64,000 bases of DNA from Anadara kagoshimensis (taxonomy: Eukaryota > Mollusca > Bivalvia > Arcoida > Arcidae): positions 14,975,234-15,039,233 of the forward strand of contig CM037870.1 of the NCBI GenBank assembly GCA_021292105.1, given 5' to 3'. A program made the translations under genes and the position numbers. The notes beneath the pieces were generated by a model, which did no database searches, was not told the origin of the DNA, and saw nothing but the letters and a program-made list of their open reading frames with translations. Shown one piece after another: positions 11,774 through 24,251 of this stretch; the stretch's first letter is position 1; each line of letters opens with the position of its first letter.

Positions 11774-14700
11774 AATGGAACTATAGAAACCAAATCAGGA
11801 ATTTACGAGACGAGAAAAAGAAATTTTGTATATAAAATGATCAATTTTGTACTACATAGAATAATATAAACATATAAACCTATCCTTAAAGATGAAGATT
11901 CTTTATCAAGGCTTTGATAGAATTTTCCGTCTTTTAGGAAATTTTCATTTTTTCAATCTCTAAATTATTTTTTCTATATCATACTTGGCATATCTTATCT
12001 CGAGGCAGCTTTTTGGCCACACTCTATCCATAATCGGTCGTTAAAGAGTATGTTTGTTTTTTATTTATCAGTGAATAAGAGGCGATTAAAATACGTTCAA
12101 GCCAAGATTGTAGTGTTCAATAAACCACTGACCTTCGTTTAGTGAATTGACACAAACTTTCACACACTGGGATCCTAAGTGCTATTCGAATCTAGGCGAC
12201 AAGAGGCACTGTGATCCGTAAGCGCACGCTTAATACCTCTTGGCAAAATAACCTCAATGTCCTAAGAGCCACGATACAAATGTACCAGTGTGGACTAAGA
12301 TTATTGAAATTGAAGTTTTGTATTACCAAATCAACCAAAAACACGCCACAACATAGACTGAGTGATAACAAATAAATACATATTGAGACTTTTGATGTTA
12401 CTGGATACTGTGGCAAACTAGTTCCGTGGTTCAAGAAAATGAAATGATTACGCACATTTAAAAGAAACTTCAGAGAGAGGATATTTACACAACTGCACTT
12501 ATCCTATAACCCAATGACAGGTTTCAAACGGTTAAACTTTATAAGTCGATAGACTCCCCATCATTTAACAAAAAAGTAGAATTTTGAACGAAAAAGTAGA
12601 CACACAGATGCACACCTGTCAAAAGTTTAATACTGGGCTAACGAAAAAAGGACACAGATAGGCTGTCGAGGGGCCTAATTGCTCTTTGTGGAAGTTCAGG
12701 TGTAAAATTTAAAAGTTTTTATATTTAACTTGTTTAAGACTTGTAATTTGGACATAGATCAGTATATGTTTAAGTTTGTTTAGCCCAGTGTTAAACTTTC
12801 GTTCAGCCCGAACTGTACGTTTCAGGAGATAATGTCCTGAAACCGGGCTTTTTTAAGTAAACTGCATGAAAGACATACAATACTCACATAGCTTAAAAGT
12901 TCAACACTGGCTTAATGAACAGTAGTAGATCGGCTGTCGTGTGGCCGAGGTATGGATAGGTAGTGAACGAGAAAATGCCGAAGATAGATAACGAAAAGCT
13001 GTCAGGATATAGCTAACGATGGATCGACATCAGCTGTCGACTCTTCACTATTTTACATGTAGCTGATGTAGCTAGCTGAACGGGATACTTTCCCTTCCGG
13101 GGCACCCGAACCCACTTTGATGGAAGCTCACATGTTTAACTTAGTTTGCCAGATTGTGGTTTAGACATGGACTGGTATGGAGATGTTTGATTCGCTTAGG
13201 GTTAAACTTTCGTCAGGCCTGGACTGTAAATTTCAGGAGTTTATACGCCGAAACCGGTTATATATGACAAAGTAGAATGTACAACCAGTATGGATTGTCT
13301 GAAAAATAATTTGTTTCTGTGATTGCTGTACATATTAACTGCATGTCCCTCAGCAGACAATAATTACTGTTTTTCTATCGATGCATTTGGGTTAATGAAA
13401 TTAATGAAAAGAGCATTAACTAGCTGATTTGTATTTGCAAATAAAACATATTCCATATAGAAAATGGTTTGAAAACATATTTGGATCAAGTTTATAAACT
13501 ATTGGGGCATAATTCAATGTTACATTAGATTATATATGGCAGGTAGGTTCAAATCAAAAGTACCAATCTATTTGTTTTATATTTTGTTTATCCAATTTGA
13601 CTCAATGACTTAAATGGTTGAGATATTATTCAAATATATGCCATGGTCGGATGAAGAAGGTGATGCATATGCCAGTTCAGGAAAATTTTTAGAGCTTTTA
13701 AGATGAGTAACTCAAAATAAATGAAAACTTGTAAAATCATACAATCTTGACTTAAAACGAGATAACTTGGGTGACCATCGAAGTTCCAAATAAAACCAAA
13801 ATTATCTTCATTATCTTAGGTGCATGTTTCAGCAGCATACCAAAACTGACTGTTATTTTCAAAGATCAGACTCGTATTGGTTAGTATAGTGCAATTTTTT
13901 TATCAAACATAATAAATAGTTTAGAATCTTTATCTCCATTTACTGATTGATATCGGACAGAACAGCATCTCATAGACTGATTGGTCTAAAGTGCGCGAGG
14001 GAATGGAGTTTGAACCATGTCCTATGACCCGTAACTTTCGCCGACTAGATCGTGTTGATCCATGTCAAATTGCTTGTCGAAGATTGGTGGTTTTCCCCAG
14101 GTATTTTGGTTTTCTCCACCATTCCAGAACGGACTCCACTCCAAGTTTTACCATAATGAATAGCAGTTATGTATTGATAACTCTTTTGTCCAAAAGTCAG
14201 AGAGCGCGCTTAAGACCGTTCGGCTACCAAGGCCCCAAGCCAAATACAAATTATTCAAATTCTATACATAATCTTCAAAGAGACATTTTATTATAAATCT
14301 TCTGATTTTGGACGAGTATCACAAAAACTGACAAAATGGTTGGTAACAAATTCTTTAACGTCACACAAAAAATTTGCTTCAGTCCCAACAACATTCAAAT
14401 GCATATCAACTGTTTTTTAAGGACATTGTTCTTGAATGGCAAAGAAACCGAAATCTCCGGGAAAAGAAACTACTCAAATACTTTGTTTCATCAAGTTCTG
14501 TTGAACTGTCGCTGTGACCCGTATGCGCACACTTTGTTATCACTCGGGCACCGAAACCCTCTCTCATGAGAGTAAAAGTACGCGTGGACCACTTGATCAA
14601 TAAAGAAACACTTCAAAGTTAACAAAACGCTGATTAAGTTCTGTCATATTGCATTCATAATAAAAAAGTCATTAAAATAAGTCATGGGACATTTTTTATG

Positions 14701-14882
14701 AGTGTTCGCTTCGTATGTGGGAGTTTATGGGTTTGAATCCATGCTGCCGGGTCTAGCCAAGCCTTTAAAGACCTTAAAACCGATGCCCAGTATCACAACA
14801 AGCGTGGCACGAAAAGGAATCCCTTGTAGATTGACCTAAGCGCACTGCAAAGGTCTTTCTACCAGATAAGAAAGATTATAAG
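11774..14882. other. Repeat-rich intergenic region after copy 2
   Basis: The first part repeats the 3' flank of copy 1. Two inverted-repeat elements of the CCTGTCAAAAGTTTAA family lie at about 12615-12830 and 12890-13232. The stretch 13560-13740 aligns with 3350-3520 but carries a short piece of gene-derived sequence at 13636-13666. Minus-strand type-B SINE pieces are visible at about 13985-14235 and 14440-14570. No gene is seen. Confidence 0.55.
13636..13666 (+). other. Short fragment of the gene family's PWSDD coding repeat in non-coding flank
   Basis: The bases ATATGCCATGGTCGGATGA and the following GAAG-TGATGCATATG match the PWSDEEDDAY-coding segment of the paralogues (for example 35652-35688). 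They sit inside DNA whose other sides match 3400-3480, where this segment is missing. No open frame connects it to an exon. Confidence 0.65.
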
Positions 14883-15005
14883 AATCCATTATGAGTATCC
14901 ATGTAGGATAGGGAAATCTCACCCGAGGGGTTGAATATTTCAGTCAGAGACTAGGCTTGCTAGGTGAGATTTCCCTATCCTACATGGTTAAACTCATAAT
15001 GGATT
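14883..15005. repeat. Hairpin with about 42-bp arms next to the Crypton remnant
   Basis: The left arm starts AATCCATTATGAG and runs through TAGGATAGGGAAATCTCACC. The right arm is its complement with a 2-base difference, ending CTCATAATGGATT. The loop is about 38 bases and contains GAATATTTCAGTCAG. It could be the end structure of a mobile element. Confidence 0.7.
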
Positions 15006-15457
15006 ATTTTTCTTCCATATAATTGAGACATTTACGCTTTTGCGATCAATGGATCTCGGTATAAAAAATCTAACTTTTTATTTTGACTTTTTTCATAAAA
15101 ATGACCTGGAAATCCAAAAGACCATGATTCTAAAGTACTTACAGAATGTAGGTACCACGAAAACATATGGCGATTTGCTGTGTTTCCTAAAATTGTTAAA
15201 AAAAGCAATTTAAATTTCACCGCAAAATCGTTTAGAAATTAATCCGCGGGCACTGCTATTTTTGGTATTATGACCTATACTGTTATTTATAACTCAAACA
15301 AAAAGTAAAGTTATTTACACTTTAATGAGGTCATAACAAATAAAATCATGTTTAATACTGCCCACATTGAGTCAATCATATGCTCCATCTATATATATAT
15401 CGCGCACTATTTTCTTTTCTCGGATGTATATACACCCGGTTATCCGGTAAACACATG

Positions 15458-16832
15458 TTATTCAGAATCTGTGTCACTGTCGTAGATGATCATGCGTCGA
15501 CGTTTCGGTTGAGACTGGTTATAATTGTAATTAATATTGACTTCAATTTTACATTCTTGAATTGTGCTGCCGGCAAAAAGACCTTCAACAACATTCCTGA
15601 AATTTGCTTGTTGATGATGAACAGACTGACTAAGACCAAGAACTTGACTTGAACGCGGCATGACATCATTGTTACTAGTAGTTGAAACAACGTCACGAGG
15701 ACACGATTGGAATTAAAGTTCAACAAATTTTGGACGACCTCCTGATTCATTATTTTCTGTTGTTGAGAGGATATGCGATATTGCGTGTTTATGCGTATCA
15801 TTCAGTGTTCTATAGTTATTCAAGGATCCAGTGTTTTTGTGTCCCGTAACATACACTTGCAGGGAATCTGGTACATTAGTATCTGTCATTTTTTGGATCA
15901 GCGTTTTTCGGACACTCGTGTTTGTGATTCTTTTATTTTGGGATAAGCTAGCTTCTTTTGCCATTATTTTCATAATATTTTGTAATTTATTTACACCAAA
16001 AACCATTTTTCATTCATGGCCGGGCTTTTGTTATTTGTTATCACCGCTAGATAAAACGGATCTCCAGGTTTACAAAAATCAGCTGGTCGCAAGGATTGGT
16101 ACAACATGTATGTAAAAACGGGGCACCTTTCCCTATTTTCAGGATACGCATACATCCGCGGTGGACAAAGTCGCACATTTTTGATATCGATCATCACCGG
16201 TGCGAGTTTTTGTTGTGCGCTCAAAATATTCCAAATATTCATCCCCCATCTCGAGGTCACGTTTCAGCTGAATGTCTCCCCAGCATATTTGCCGGTGCTC
16301 TTCCGATCCACCTCTAATCCCAAAATGCAAAGTGTTTAAGTACCAAAGTGTGTTAATCAACGAAGTGGGGGTAGATGTTCCAAGCTGTTTGCATTCGTAC
16401 AGTTTATTTATGTCCATGTCAGAGAAAGGATCGGCTTTTAATGGCTTACCACCTTTACCCTGGGCCTTCAGATCACGCTGTTTCAATCTTAATGCCCGAC
16501 GTGTCTCCTCAAATTCAACATCATTCCGGCGCCATGATACTTTTACCATATTTATGTCTTTTCAATTTCCGATCAATACTGCTAATCATCCCCCTTAAAT
16601 AGCTGGGCTCGTACTCGCTCCCGTCAACCTTTCTTACATTTATAATAAATTCGGCAATATATTTGTTAAGAACATCTGGTGTGATATTTTGAATTTCATC
16701 ATGGACATTATATCTTTCAACCAAGAATTGCTGAAATAGTTTGACATGTGCAAATGTTTTCCTCAAAGTGTTTTGGTTTTCGTTTTGCTCAGTAAAATCT
16801 GTGATATCATTAGACTGGAAACGGGAAGTCAT
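15458..16832 (-). pseudogene. Crypton-type tyrosine recombinase (DUF3504-like) remnant
   Basis: Minus-strand frames joined in order give a recombinase of the Crypton/KIAA1958-ZMYM-like group. The N-terminal SAM-like part is 16521-16832 (TLRKTFAHVKLFQQFLVERY). The catalytic part begins at 16139-16549, where LHFGIRGGSEEHRQICWGDI holds the first active-site Arg. It continues through 15991-16260 and 15713-16006, where YVTGHKNTGSLNNYRTL contains the His region and the nucleophile Tyr in NNY. The tail 15458-15661 has the family-typical FAGSTIQECKI and a KRRR plus acidic end. Three frame changes (near 16530, 16160 and 16000) and one in-frame TAA after KFVEL show it is dead. These enzymes cut and rejoin DNA via a 3'-phosphotyrosine. 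Element ends were not identified. Confidence 0.8.
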
Positions 16833-19384
16833 GCTGTTTGTTTGTCAACAAGCAGAAAAATAGTACCGGAAATGAAAGGTCACGTGGTCATGTGAGATAC
16901 ACATTTCTCACATAGGGGACATTCCTTTCTCATATGAGCAGATATGGAAGAAAAGATATAATCTTCAAAAATATGTTTTCTGTGAAAGATCTGAAATTGA
17001 AGCATGGTACCCTTGAAGTTGTCGGGGCTGGCTGAGTGGTTTAGGCATTAATTTTCAAATGTAATGCGATGCAGGTCAAAACTTATCAAATCTTATTGAA
17101 AACGTTTTACCTTTGTCGTAGGGTTTTGATGGCAAACTGGGCTCCAGTATATTGGCCTGAACATCATGTGATATCTACGTTACGGTGCCTCTCGCCTAAT
17201 CGGGACAAATATTAGCGTGAAAAAAATTGCTAACTTGCGGAACATCGGCTGTTTTCTTCTGTCATTCCGGTTTGTGAAATAATTTGCTTGTGGATAAGTA
17301 TATGTAGGAGAGATCGGCTGTTGTCTCCGGTTTCCTTCATCATCCCTCAAGTGACCGTCTCGATATAAGTTTTGACTCGTGTAACAAACATGTACCATAA
17401 ATAACAAACTTGAAAAACAGTTTTGAAAATTGAAGTAACCTGATTTTTACCGTAAATTAGTGCTAAACAGGCCCATAGCACCAAATATAAAAGTGGTTGG
17501 CCCAAAATTAAAATGCACAAATATTAACGTGCTGTTCAAGATATGTTCTTGCTCGTTTTTCATGATCTGTACATCAGTCTATTGTTGTCTAAAATTTTGT
17601 TATATAGTTCTTCCATGATTAACGCAATAGGCCTACAGTGTGGTAAATAGGAAGAAAGATCATATAAATAAACGACAAGACGAAAACGGGAAAAATCATT
17701 TTACGGAAATCATATCGTTAACATAAAATTAATAATTTATATTAAATTATACTGCGTTTTACAGATATATCTATTGACTTTTAATGAGTTACATGTCTTA
17801 GAAACTGAATGAAATTTTACCAAAAAATGAGGGCCGGGGGGGGGGGGGTCTGTCCCCCCTGGCATCCCTTTTTCCTACGAGCCTGCTGAATACAACGGAT
17901 TTTGTGGACCAATACTATAGCTAAATCGGTCAAGTGGTGGTTGTGAGTTCATACTACGGTCTGGTTTAACCAAGGCTTCAATAACGTAGTGACTCCTTTT
18001 GCCTTGCTCTCAGCATTCGGGTATGTACATGTATTTTGCTTACTGCTAAAGTCATTATTCCTAGCTGGTGGCGTCCCTAAGATTTAAAAAAGAAATATGT
18101 CAAAACTAATATGTTCCATTAATAAACATTGTATATTTTTTCATTTTACAATGTATACTTGTACGAGGTATGTTTTTTCTAACATTGTTTTATGGAGAGA
18201 ACTTGTAATATTTTAAATGGATCACTGGGCCGGGTGTGGATAAAATATACAAACCCAGGAACAAGGAAAGTTAAAAGCAAGTTGAACAATTTTCCTGTAA
18301 GAAATACGAGACTGGTGACGATGCAGATTAAAAGATTATTGTATGCATTTTAGATTTGCCAGTATGTTTTTTATACTAGCATGCACCTGGGGTGAAATAA
18401 AATTGCTAGCTCACAGGGCCAGTAAACCACAGACAAACATATCACTCCAGAATCTCATCATTTTAAAAACGGGTGCACCAGTCGATAATCTACCACCTTA
18501 GCCTTATAAAGAATGTCAAACGAGGAATTTTAAAGTTTTATGTTAGACTCGGCCAGGTTGGTGCGGCACACGACCTCCTGCACTCGAAGCGGACGCTCTA
18601 CCACTCAGCCACCGGGTCGGTTAGAAACACAATGAATTGATATTTTTGCTTGATTAATTGGATAAGCATTATTCCAAAATCAGATTTCTATAGATGCTGG
18701 AATGGACCCGCGGATCATGAAATTTCAAGAGATACACAAGTTGATTTTTGCAATACATAAATCAGTTGATTAAATTACTGAAATAGTTACAGTGACTCCA
18801 GATGAGAACAAGATATTACGGCAAAATGGTGTGAATTGGTATGTTGGGTGATTGGCTTTTGCATGCCATTTACATAAAAATGTCAGTTCTATGTGCAGTG
18901 GGATAGCAAGAAAGAATGAATGCGCAAACATGGTACCGTAGGCGCGTATACGCTAGGGAGTCCAGGGACATGCATCTCCTACAATTCAATTTTATTTTAA
19001 AAAGGGAGCAATTTATGGTGATTTTTATCTTCCCTAAAACAATATTTAAATAAGTAAAAAAAGAATTCACATTTGAGCTTGTGTCCGTTTTTATCAGAAA
19101 AGACAGTAATACAGCTGGAGAAATGTTCTTGAAATAACCGTAAAAAAATAATACCACAAATTCAAAAACTTGTCATTTGTATTTTTGAATTTCTTATTTC
19201 ATAGCAAATGCCAAGTCCATGCAATGCTTCATAGAGGTGTTATAATGAACTTCAGTGGTGACTTTTTTGGGGTGAACACATTAGTTTAAATCAACAAATG
19301 CAAGATAAATATGGATATTTCCCGGGATAGGCATTGTCTATTTTCATATTACATAAAATTAGCACATTACACTCTTTGCTATGG
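16833..19384. other. Non-coding stretch with repeats
   Basis: It contains a tRNA-like segment at about 17022-17080 (GGCTGGCTGAGTGGTTTAGG), a G run at 17834-17848, and a type-C SINE at 18285-18625. The open frames at 17180-17407 and 18870-19157 on the minus strand look like chance frames. No gene is seen. Confidence 0.5.
18285..18625 (-). repeat. tRNA-like SINE (type C), second copy
   Basis: Aligns with 2935-3300, sharing CCAGTATGTTTTT, the ACTCCA segment and a tRNA-like head that reads GGTGGCTGAGTGGTAGAGCG on the minus strand. Its left limit, ACAATTTTCCTG, is shared too. Confidence 0.6.
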
Positions 19385-19519
19385 GTAAAAAACAAACAAT
19401 CCATGACCGAATCACAATCTAGAAGCAAAGTAAAAACTTTGGAACTGACAAGTTAGGTTAGACACATGAACTTCCATCAGGTAAGTGAGGCCCGGTGCTC
19501 CGGAAGGGTAAGCATCTTG

Positions 19520-19735
19520 TGGGACCCCTATATGTAGTAACTACCACAAATGTAGTAACTGTCACAAATGTAATAAAATAGTGTCACATATGTAGTAACG
19601 AACCACAAATGTAGTAATGTTTGTCACATATGTAGTAAATGTTGGTCACAAATGTAGCAAAATTTTACCACAAATGTAGCAACAAAATTTTACCACAAAT
19701 GTAACAACTCAATTTTACCACAAATGTAGTAAAGT
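19520..19735. repeat. Subterminal repeats of CACAAATGTAGTAA, left end
   Basis: About ten units of CCACAAATGTAGTAAC-like sequence occur at spacings of 18-30 bases. They alternate between CACAAATG and CACATATG forms. The right end has the mirror set at 23800-23970. This fits an array of binding sites rather than a satellite. Confidence 0.75.
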
Positions 19736-20967
19736 TTAAAAAATGATAAAATATTTTTTTTCAAAATGGGTAATATCTTGGCTAGTGTTAATTAATGACA
19801 AGCATTGTGGTTTCTCTGTTAGGTAATTTAAGGAATGTCTGTCGGGTAATTTAAGGAATGAAACCCAAAACCCATAATATGCCTCGGTTTCAACCATGTT
19901 CAGCCAGAGTCAAATGCAAGTAGATTGTTCAGTTCTAAACTACTCATAACGATGTGGAATGTCACGGTTCATGTATATGTGAACAGTCATTTTCAGCTAT
20001 GACAAGGCTACTACAAGGGAGTCCCGAGATGAATTTCACGTCCCCAGGATATTTATTAGTCGCCGCTTCGAAGATTTATTATAGGTCACACTCCAATCTT
20101 CGATGTGTTGAGTTCTATTAAATTGATTTGGTTTGTTTATGATTCCACTTTCCGTCACGGAAGGTAAGTCCGTGTGTGAAAGATCGCGGGTTTGCAACCC
20201 GGGCAGGGTCTGACCAAGACTTAAAAATTGTATTTTGAAATTAAAGCCATTAGGGTAAGGAAAGACCCTAAAACCAGGTGTGGCGCGTTAAAGAACCCTA
20301 GCTCATTTCATTGCACTCCATGGGTCAAACTTTCTGTCACTTCGCATATAGCTGGTGAAGTCTGGATATATCCGGTTGTTTGCTTGTATTTTTTTATTTG
20401 GGGGGGGGGTTGTTGTTGCATTGTTCATCTAGTTGGTCAAATTGCAATATTCAGAAGACACCTGTAAGTGCATTTTGCAGCAGAAATCAGCAAATATTAA
20501 AAAAAACATTTGTGAGGTCGCTCCCACATATTAGACCAAACCAAATCAAGTGTAGTCATTATCATAAAAACGTAAATTTTAGCGAAGCAAAATCTTGATC
20601 TGTAACACATTGTAGTGGACTCACATGCCAAATCAGTTCAATATGTGCAAGCTTTTACGTGAAAAACTGCAGAAAACTGTTATTTCAATCAAATTATTAA
20701 AGACAATTGCAAAGAATCAGATTCGTGGCAAAATAAAACGTTGATCTGCAACTCATTGTGCTTGACTCGCATTCAAATACTCAGCCTAGTTTCTGCAAGT
20801 GTTTAGGAAACAATGCGGAAAACTTATAATTGACTGATGGACGGACGGAGGGACCGACCAACAGCGTTGTACCTCCTACAACTTGAGTTTCGTGGGCTAC
20901 AATAATAAATACCCTACTAAAATCTGCCAAAATACAGAAAACCCAACGAAACTTAAATTTAAAAATT

Positions 20968-23256
20968 AAAGGACTACGTATGATAAGGGGGTCAAAATGG
21001 CCCACTTCATAGAATCTTTATTTTAAGCATATTATTACATCAAGGTCTACTCTAAATGAAAATGGTAATATTTTACCTGTCCAACTGATCTTGACCTTTA
21101 ACCTAGGGGTCAAAGGTCAACATATTTCTAGTCTATATACCATTACAAACCAAGCTTGAAAATACACATGTTATTTAAAAGTTATGGTCTTAGTGATATT
21201 TGTTTGGTTGTAAACCAAAGCAAATTTAATTGTTTTATTAGTCACTTGTGTTTTTCTGCACATTTTGGCCTGTTTTTAGAAATTGTAGTATACTAATTTG
21301 CATAAAATGATTTTGTTACATGTTTTCTTGATATAAAGAATGGAACAATCTAGAGGATTAGTGACGAATTCATTCGGAACATTCTCTGGATGTGAAATGA
21401 TAAAGGCGACAACTTTCTCATTTTAGCAGCGTATTATTCCATTCTTTCCCGCGAAACCCCTAAAGGTGTCGCCACACTAGTTAAATACGCTACCTGTGAC
21501 ATGTAGTGTGCCATTTTATTTAAAATAAAGTCATAAAATTTTCTCAGAATATGGCTTATATATGATTTCTATATAGAATATTGCAAAAAGAAATATTCAG
21601 AACACATTAATGTACAATGCTGTTGTTTTATCAGCACCACAACAGACTAAAAATTATATGCGGCTAAAAATCAGGTTTTTAATCCTTATTTTGCCATTAT
21701 TCAATTTAAAATAATTAATAAAAGGTAGTAAACTTGTGAGGGAAACATTGTTAAAACATTATATGCCTTATATTGGGTTCCAATTGTGCATACAATTTGT
21801 GGAAAAACATCTAATTTTCTATATCTTTTCAAAAATTAGATATGGGTTCAAGCTTTAACCAACATAATTAAGGCCCAAATCAAAAGGATATGTATATGAA
21901 AATTTTTTTGTGCAAAAATTCACAGTGGTTAATGCATGAACCGGGGCCGAACTTTCCAATTTAAAACAACCAACTTGTAAATTTCACAAAGGGAGATAAT
22001 TCTGTCAGATGGTACATATTAGATAGATCACATACCTAAAAGTTAATTTAATTATTACTGTTACAAATATTATACATTATTTTACTTATTTCTGTCTTTT
22101 TAAATGTGTGTACTGATAAAATAATTGTGCACTTTTAAGTTTGAAATTGACAGCATGTCAATTTCATTTTGACACTTCCTCTGCAGGTGTTCATATATTG
22201 ATTTTTTATAGAATTGTGAAAATCAAGCTAAACAACATTCATCCACCCCCAAATCTTTATTGCATCCTGACATTCATTTCACTAGCATTTAGAATAATCC
22301 AAAATATCAGTATTTGTCCTCACTTTCAACCTATATACTAACAGGTATAGATGCTGTGTTTGTTAAAAAAGATGTCTAAAATCTAAAACAGGGAGATTTA
22401 GTATAGATAACAAGGCATTCTGTAGGTTCCTTCAGCAAAATATTGAGAAACAATTTACTAGGAATGACTTTATCTCTAACTGATGCAGAATTTAATTTTA
22501 TTATGAAAAAAAGAACAAACAAATTCAATCAAGAGGCAGATGAGAGTAACGACAAAACATCATTTCCTAAAGGTAGCCCTAATAGCATAAGGCTTCCCAT
22601 ATTCTGCAGATTTGGGAGTAATACAAAATGTATATTTTGCAACAGAAAATTGGTGTCTGTTTAAGGTGAAAAAAAAATCTGGTTAAATGTGTTACAAAGG
22701 TAGTAACATGATTTCTTGATTGGTATTAGTGTTCTGTTTACACTAAATGAGTTATCCCCCTTTCCGTAATTATCATTAGTTCACAAGCTTCTTATTAAAT
22801 GGTGCTAATTTTGTTTCATATAATTGATCTATATTATCAATTTCACATTTCTAACTCAAATTCCAATAGAGACGTGTCATATTTACTAAACAACTAAAAT
22901 ATTATGTAGTCATGTAACGTTTTTTTCACTCTTCATTTTAAAAATCCAGAAAAAAACCAGTTGAGATCAATATTTCGGCAAGACATTTCCTATTTTTTAT
23001 ACACATGCTTTTATTTTAACTGGAAAATAATGTAACACATCATAAAAATTAATTAAAATGCCTAAATACACAAGAAACAACAGAAAATAGTTGATTGACC
23101 CTTATGACCTTTGACCCCAATTCAAGGTCATTATAGAGGTCAGACAGGTAAATGACCTCTATTTTCAAATATGTCATATGTTCATGTATTAATATACCAA
23201 AAATTGTATTTCTGCTACAAGGGCCATTTTGACCCTCTTATCATACATAGTCCTTT
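20968..23256. mobile_element. Inverted-repeat element nested in the 4.46-kb transposon
   Basis: The left end AAAGGACTACGTATGATAAG continues to GGGTCAAAATGGCCC. The right end is its complement with two differences over 36 bases. Weaker inverted similarity continues inward for more than 100 bases, including ACCTGTC and GGGGTCAAAGGTCA at both sides. The 2-kb interior is AT-rich and has no open frame above about 75 codons. It is either a non-autonomous element or an inner terminal structure of the outer one. Confidence 0.6.
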
Positions 23257-23517
23257 TACATGTACTTTACAAACCGAAGTATAATGAAAATAAGAGGCCA
23301 ATTGGCATTATCGCTCACCGTGACCGCATAATACATTGCTACAAGGATTATAAGATACTATAGCTAGTAGTTATTTGTTACATTTATATCTGAATTACTA
23401 TTAGATGTTATGTTAATCATTTTGTAATGTACTGATTTATGTGACACTGATAGTTTTCAGCGAATAGAAAAAAACAGCGAAATTAACAATTTATACATAT
23501 ATTTTTCTTTGGTAGTT

Positions 23518-23757
23518 TGGTCACTTATATCGGAATAAGAGCCACTTCTATCAGGATAAAATTCAGCCCTTCTATCGGGTTAAAAGTCACTTCTAACGCG
23601 TTAAAAGCCACTTGTATCATGTTAAAAGTCACTTCTATCGAAATCAGAGACACTTCTATCGGGATAGAATTCCCTTCTATCGGGTTAAAAGTCACGTCTA
23701 ACGCGTTATAAGTCACTTCTATCGGAACAACTGTCGCTTCTATCGGGTTAGAACGTA
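23518..23757. repeat. 20-bp minisatellite, about 11 units
   Basis: Units follow GTCACTTCTATCGGGTTAAA with substitutions such as TCTAACGCG. The period is near 20-21 bases. It lies just inside the right subterminal repeats of the 4.46-kb element. Both strands read open for about 64 codons, only because the unit lacks stops. Confidence 0.8.
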
Positions 23758-24141
23758 CCTTAAATGCTGGTTTCTAACGCTTAAATTTCAAAAATTTCGT
23801 TACTACATTTAGCGGTTTTCATTTACTACATTTGTGGTAACAAAAATTGTTACTACATTTGTGGTAACAGTCGTTCCTACATTTGTGGTTCGTTACTACA
23901 TATGTGACACTATTTTATTACATTTGTGACCGTTACTACATTTGTGGTAGTTACTACATATAGGGGTTCCACACATCTCCTGTTTAGCTAGCTACACCCA
24001 TCACATGTGTGGAAATCTTACGCGTTAGGTGAGGCGATCGCAAATAATTGCAATTTTCGATGAATTGATTATTATGCCAAGCAAATGTGTTCAAATTTAA
24101 ACATGAATGTATCGAAAAAGCAAATTGCACCAAAATATTTA

Positions 24142-24251
24142 TGTTTGCAACAATAAAGGCAACGCAATGTCCGCCCAACACCCCTTCTTGATTACGATTT
24201 GAACAAATTAGACAGATTTTTGCCCGAATATCAAGTCAATTAAGATGACGT
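24142..24251 (+). promoter_or_regulatory. Stranded upstream part of the copy 3 promoter repeat array
   Basis: TTTGCAACAATAAAGGCAACG, then GATTTGAACAAATTAGAC and CCCGAATATCAAGTCAA match the outer units of copy 2's array (4255-4335). The match stops at about 24251, where a block of transposons begins, and resumes at about 27887. Confidence 0.6.

Larger units (their letters stand above)
19518..23973. mobile_element. 4.46-kb DNA transposon with about 95-bp inverted repeats and 5-bp target duplication (Ginger-like candidate)
   Basis: The left end TGTGGGACCCCTATATGTAG and the complement of the right end TGTGGAACCCCTATATGTAG stay aligned for about 95 bases with two differences. Both ends are flanked by CATCT (19513-19517 and 23974-23978). 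The host is a dispersed repeat whose uninterrupted form reads GGTAAGCACCTCCTGTTTAG. The ends contain many direct units of CACAAATGTAGTAA, as expected for transposase binding sites. TGT termini with a 4-5-bp duplication recall Ginger elements, but no transposase or integrase frame remains, so the superfamily is open. Confidence 0.8.

Noticed and set aside
19520-19735. CRISPR-like direct repeats
   Set aside because: Units are short, unevenly spaced, mirrored at the other end of a transposon, and the genome is eukaryotic.
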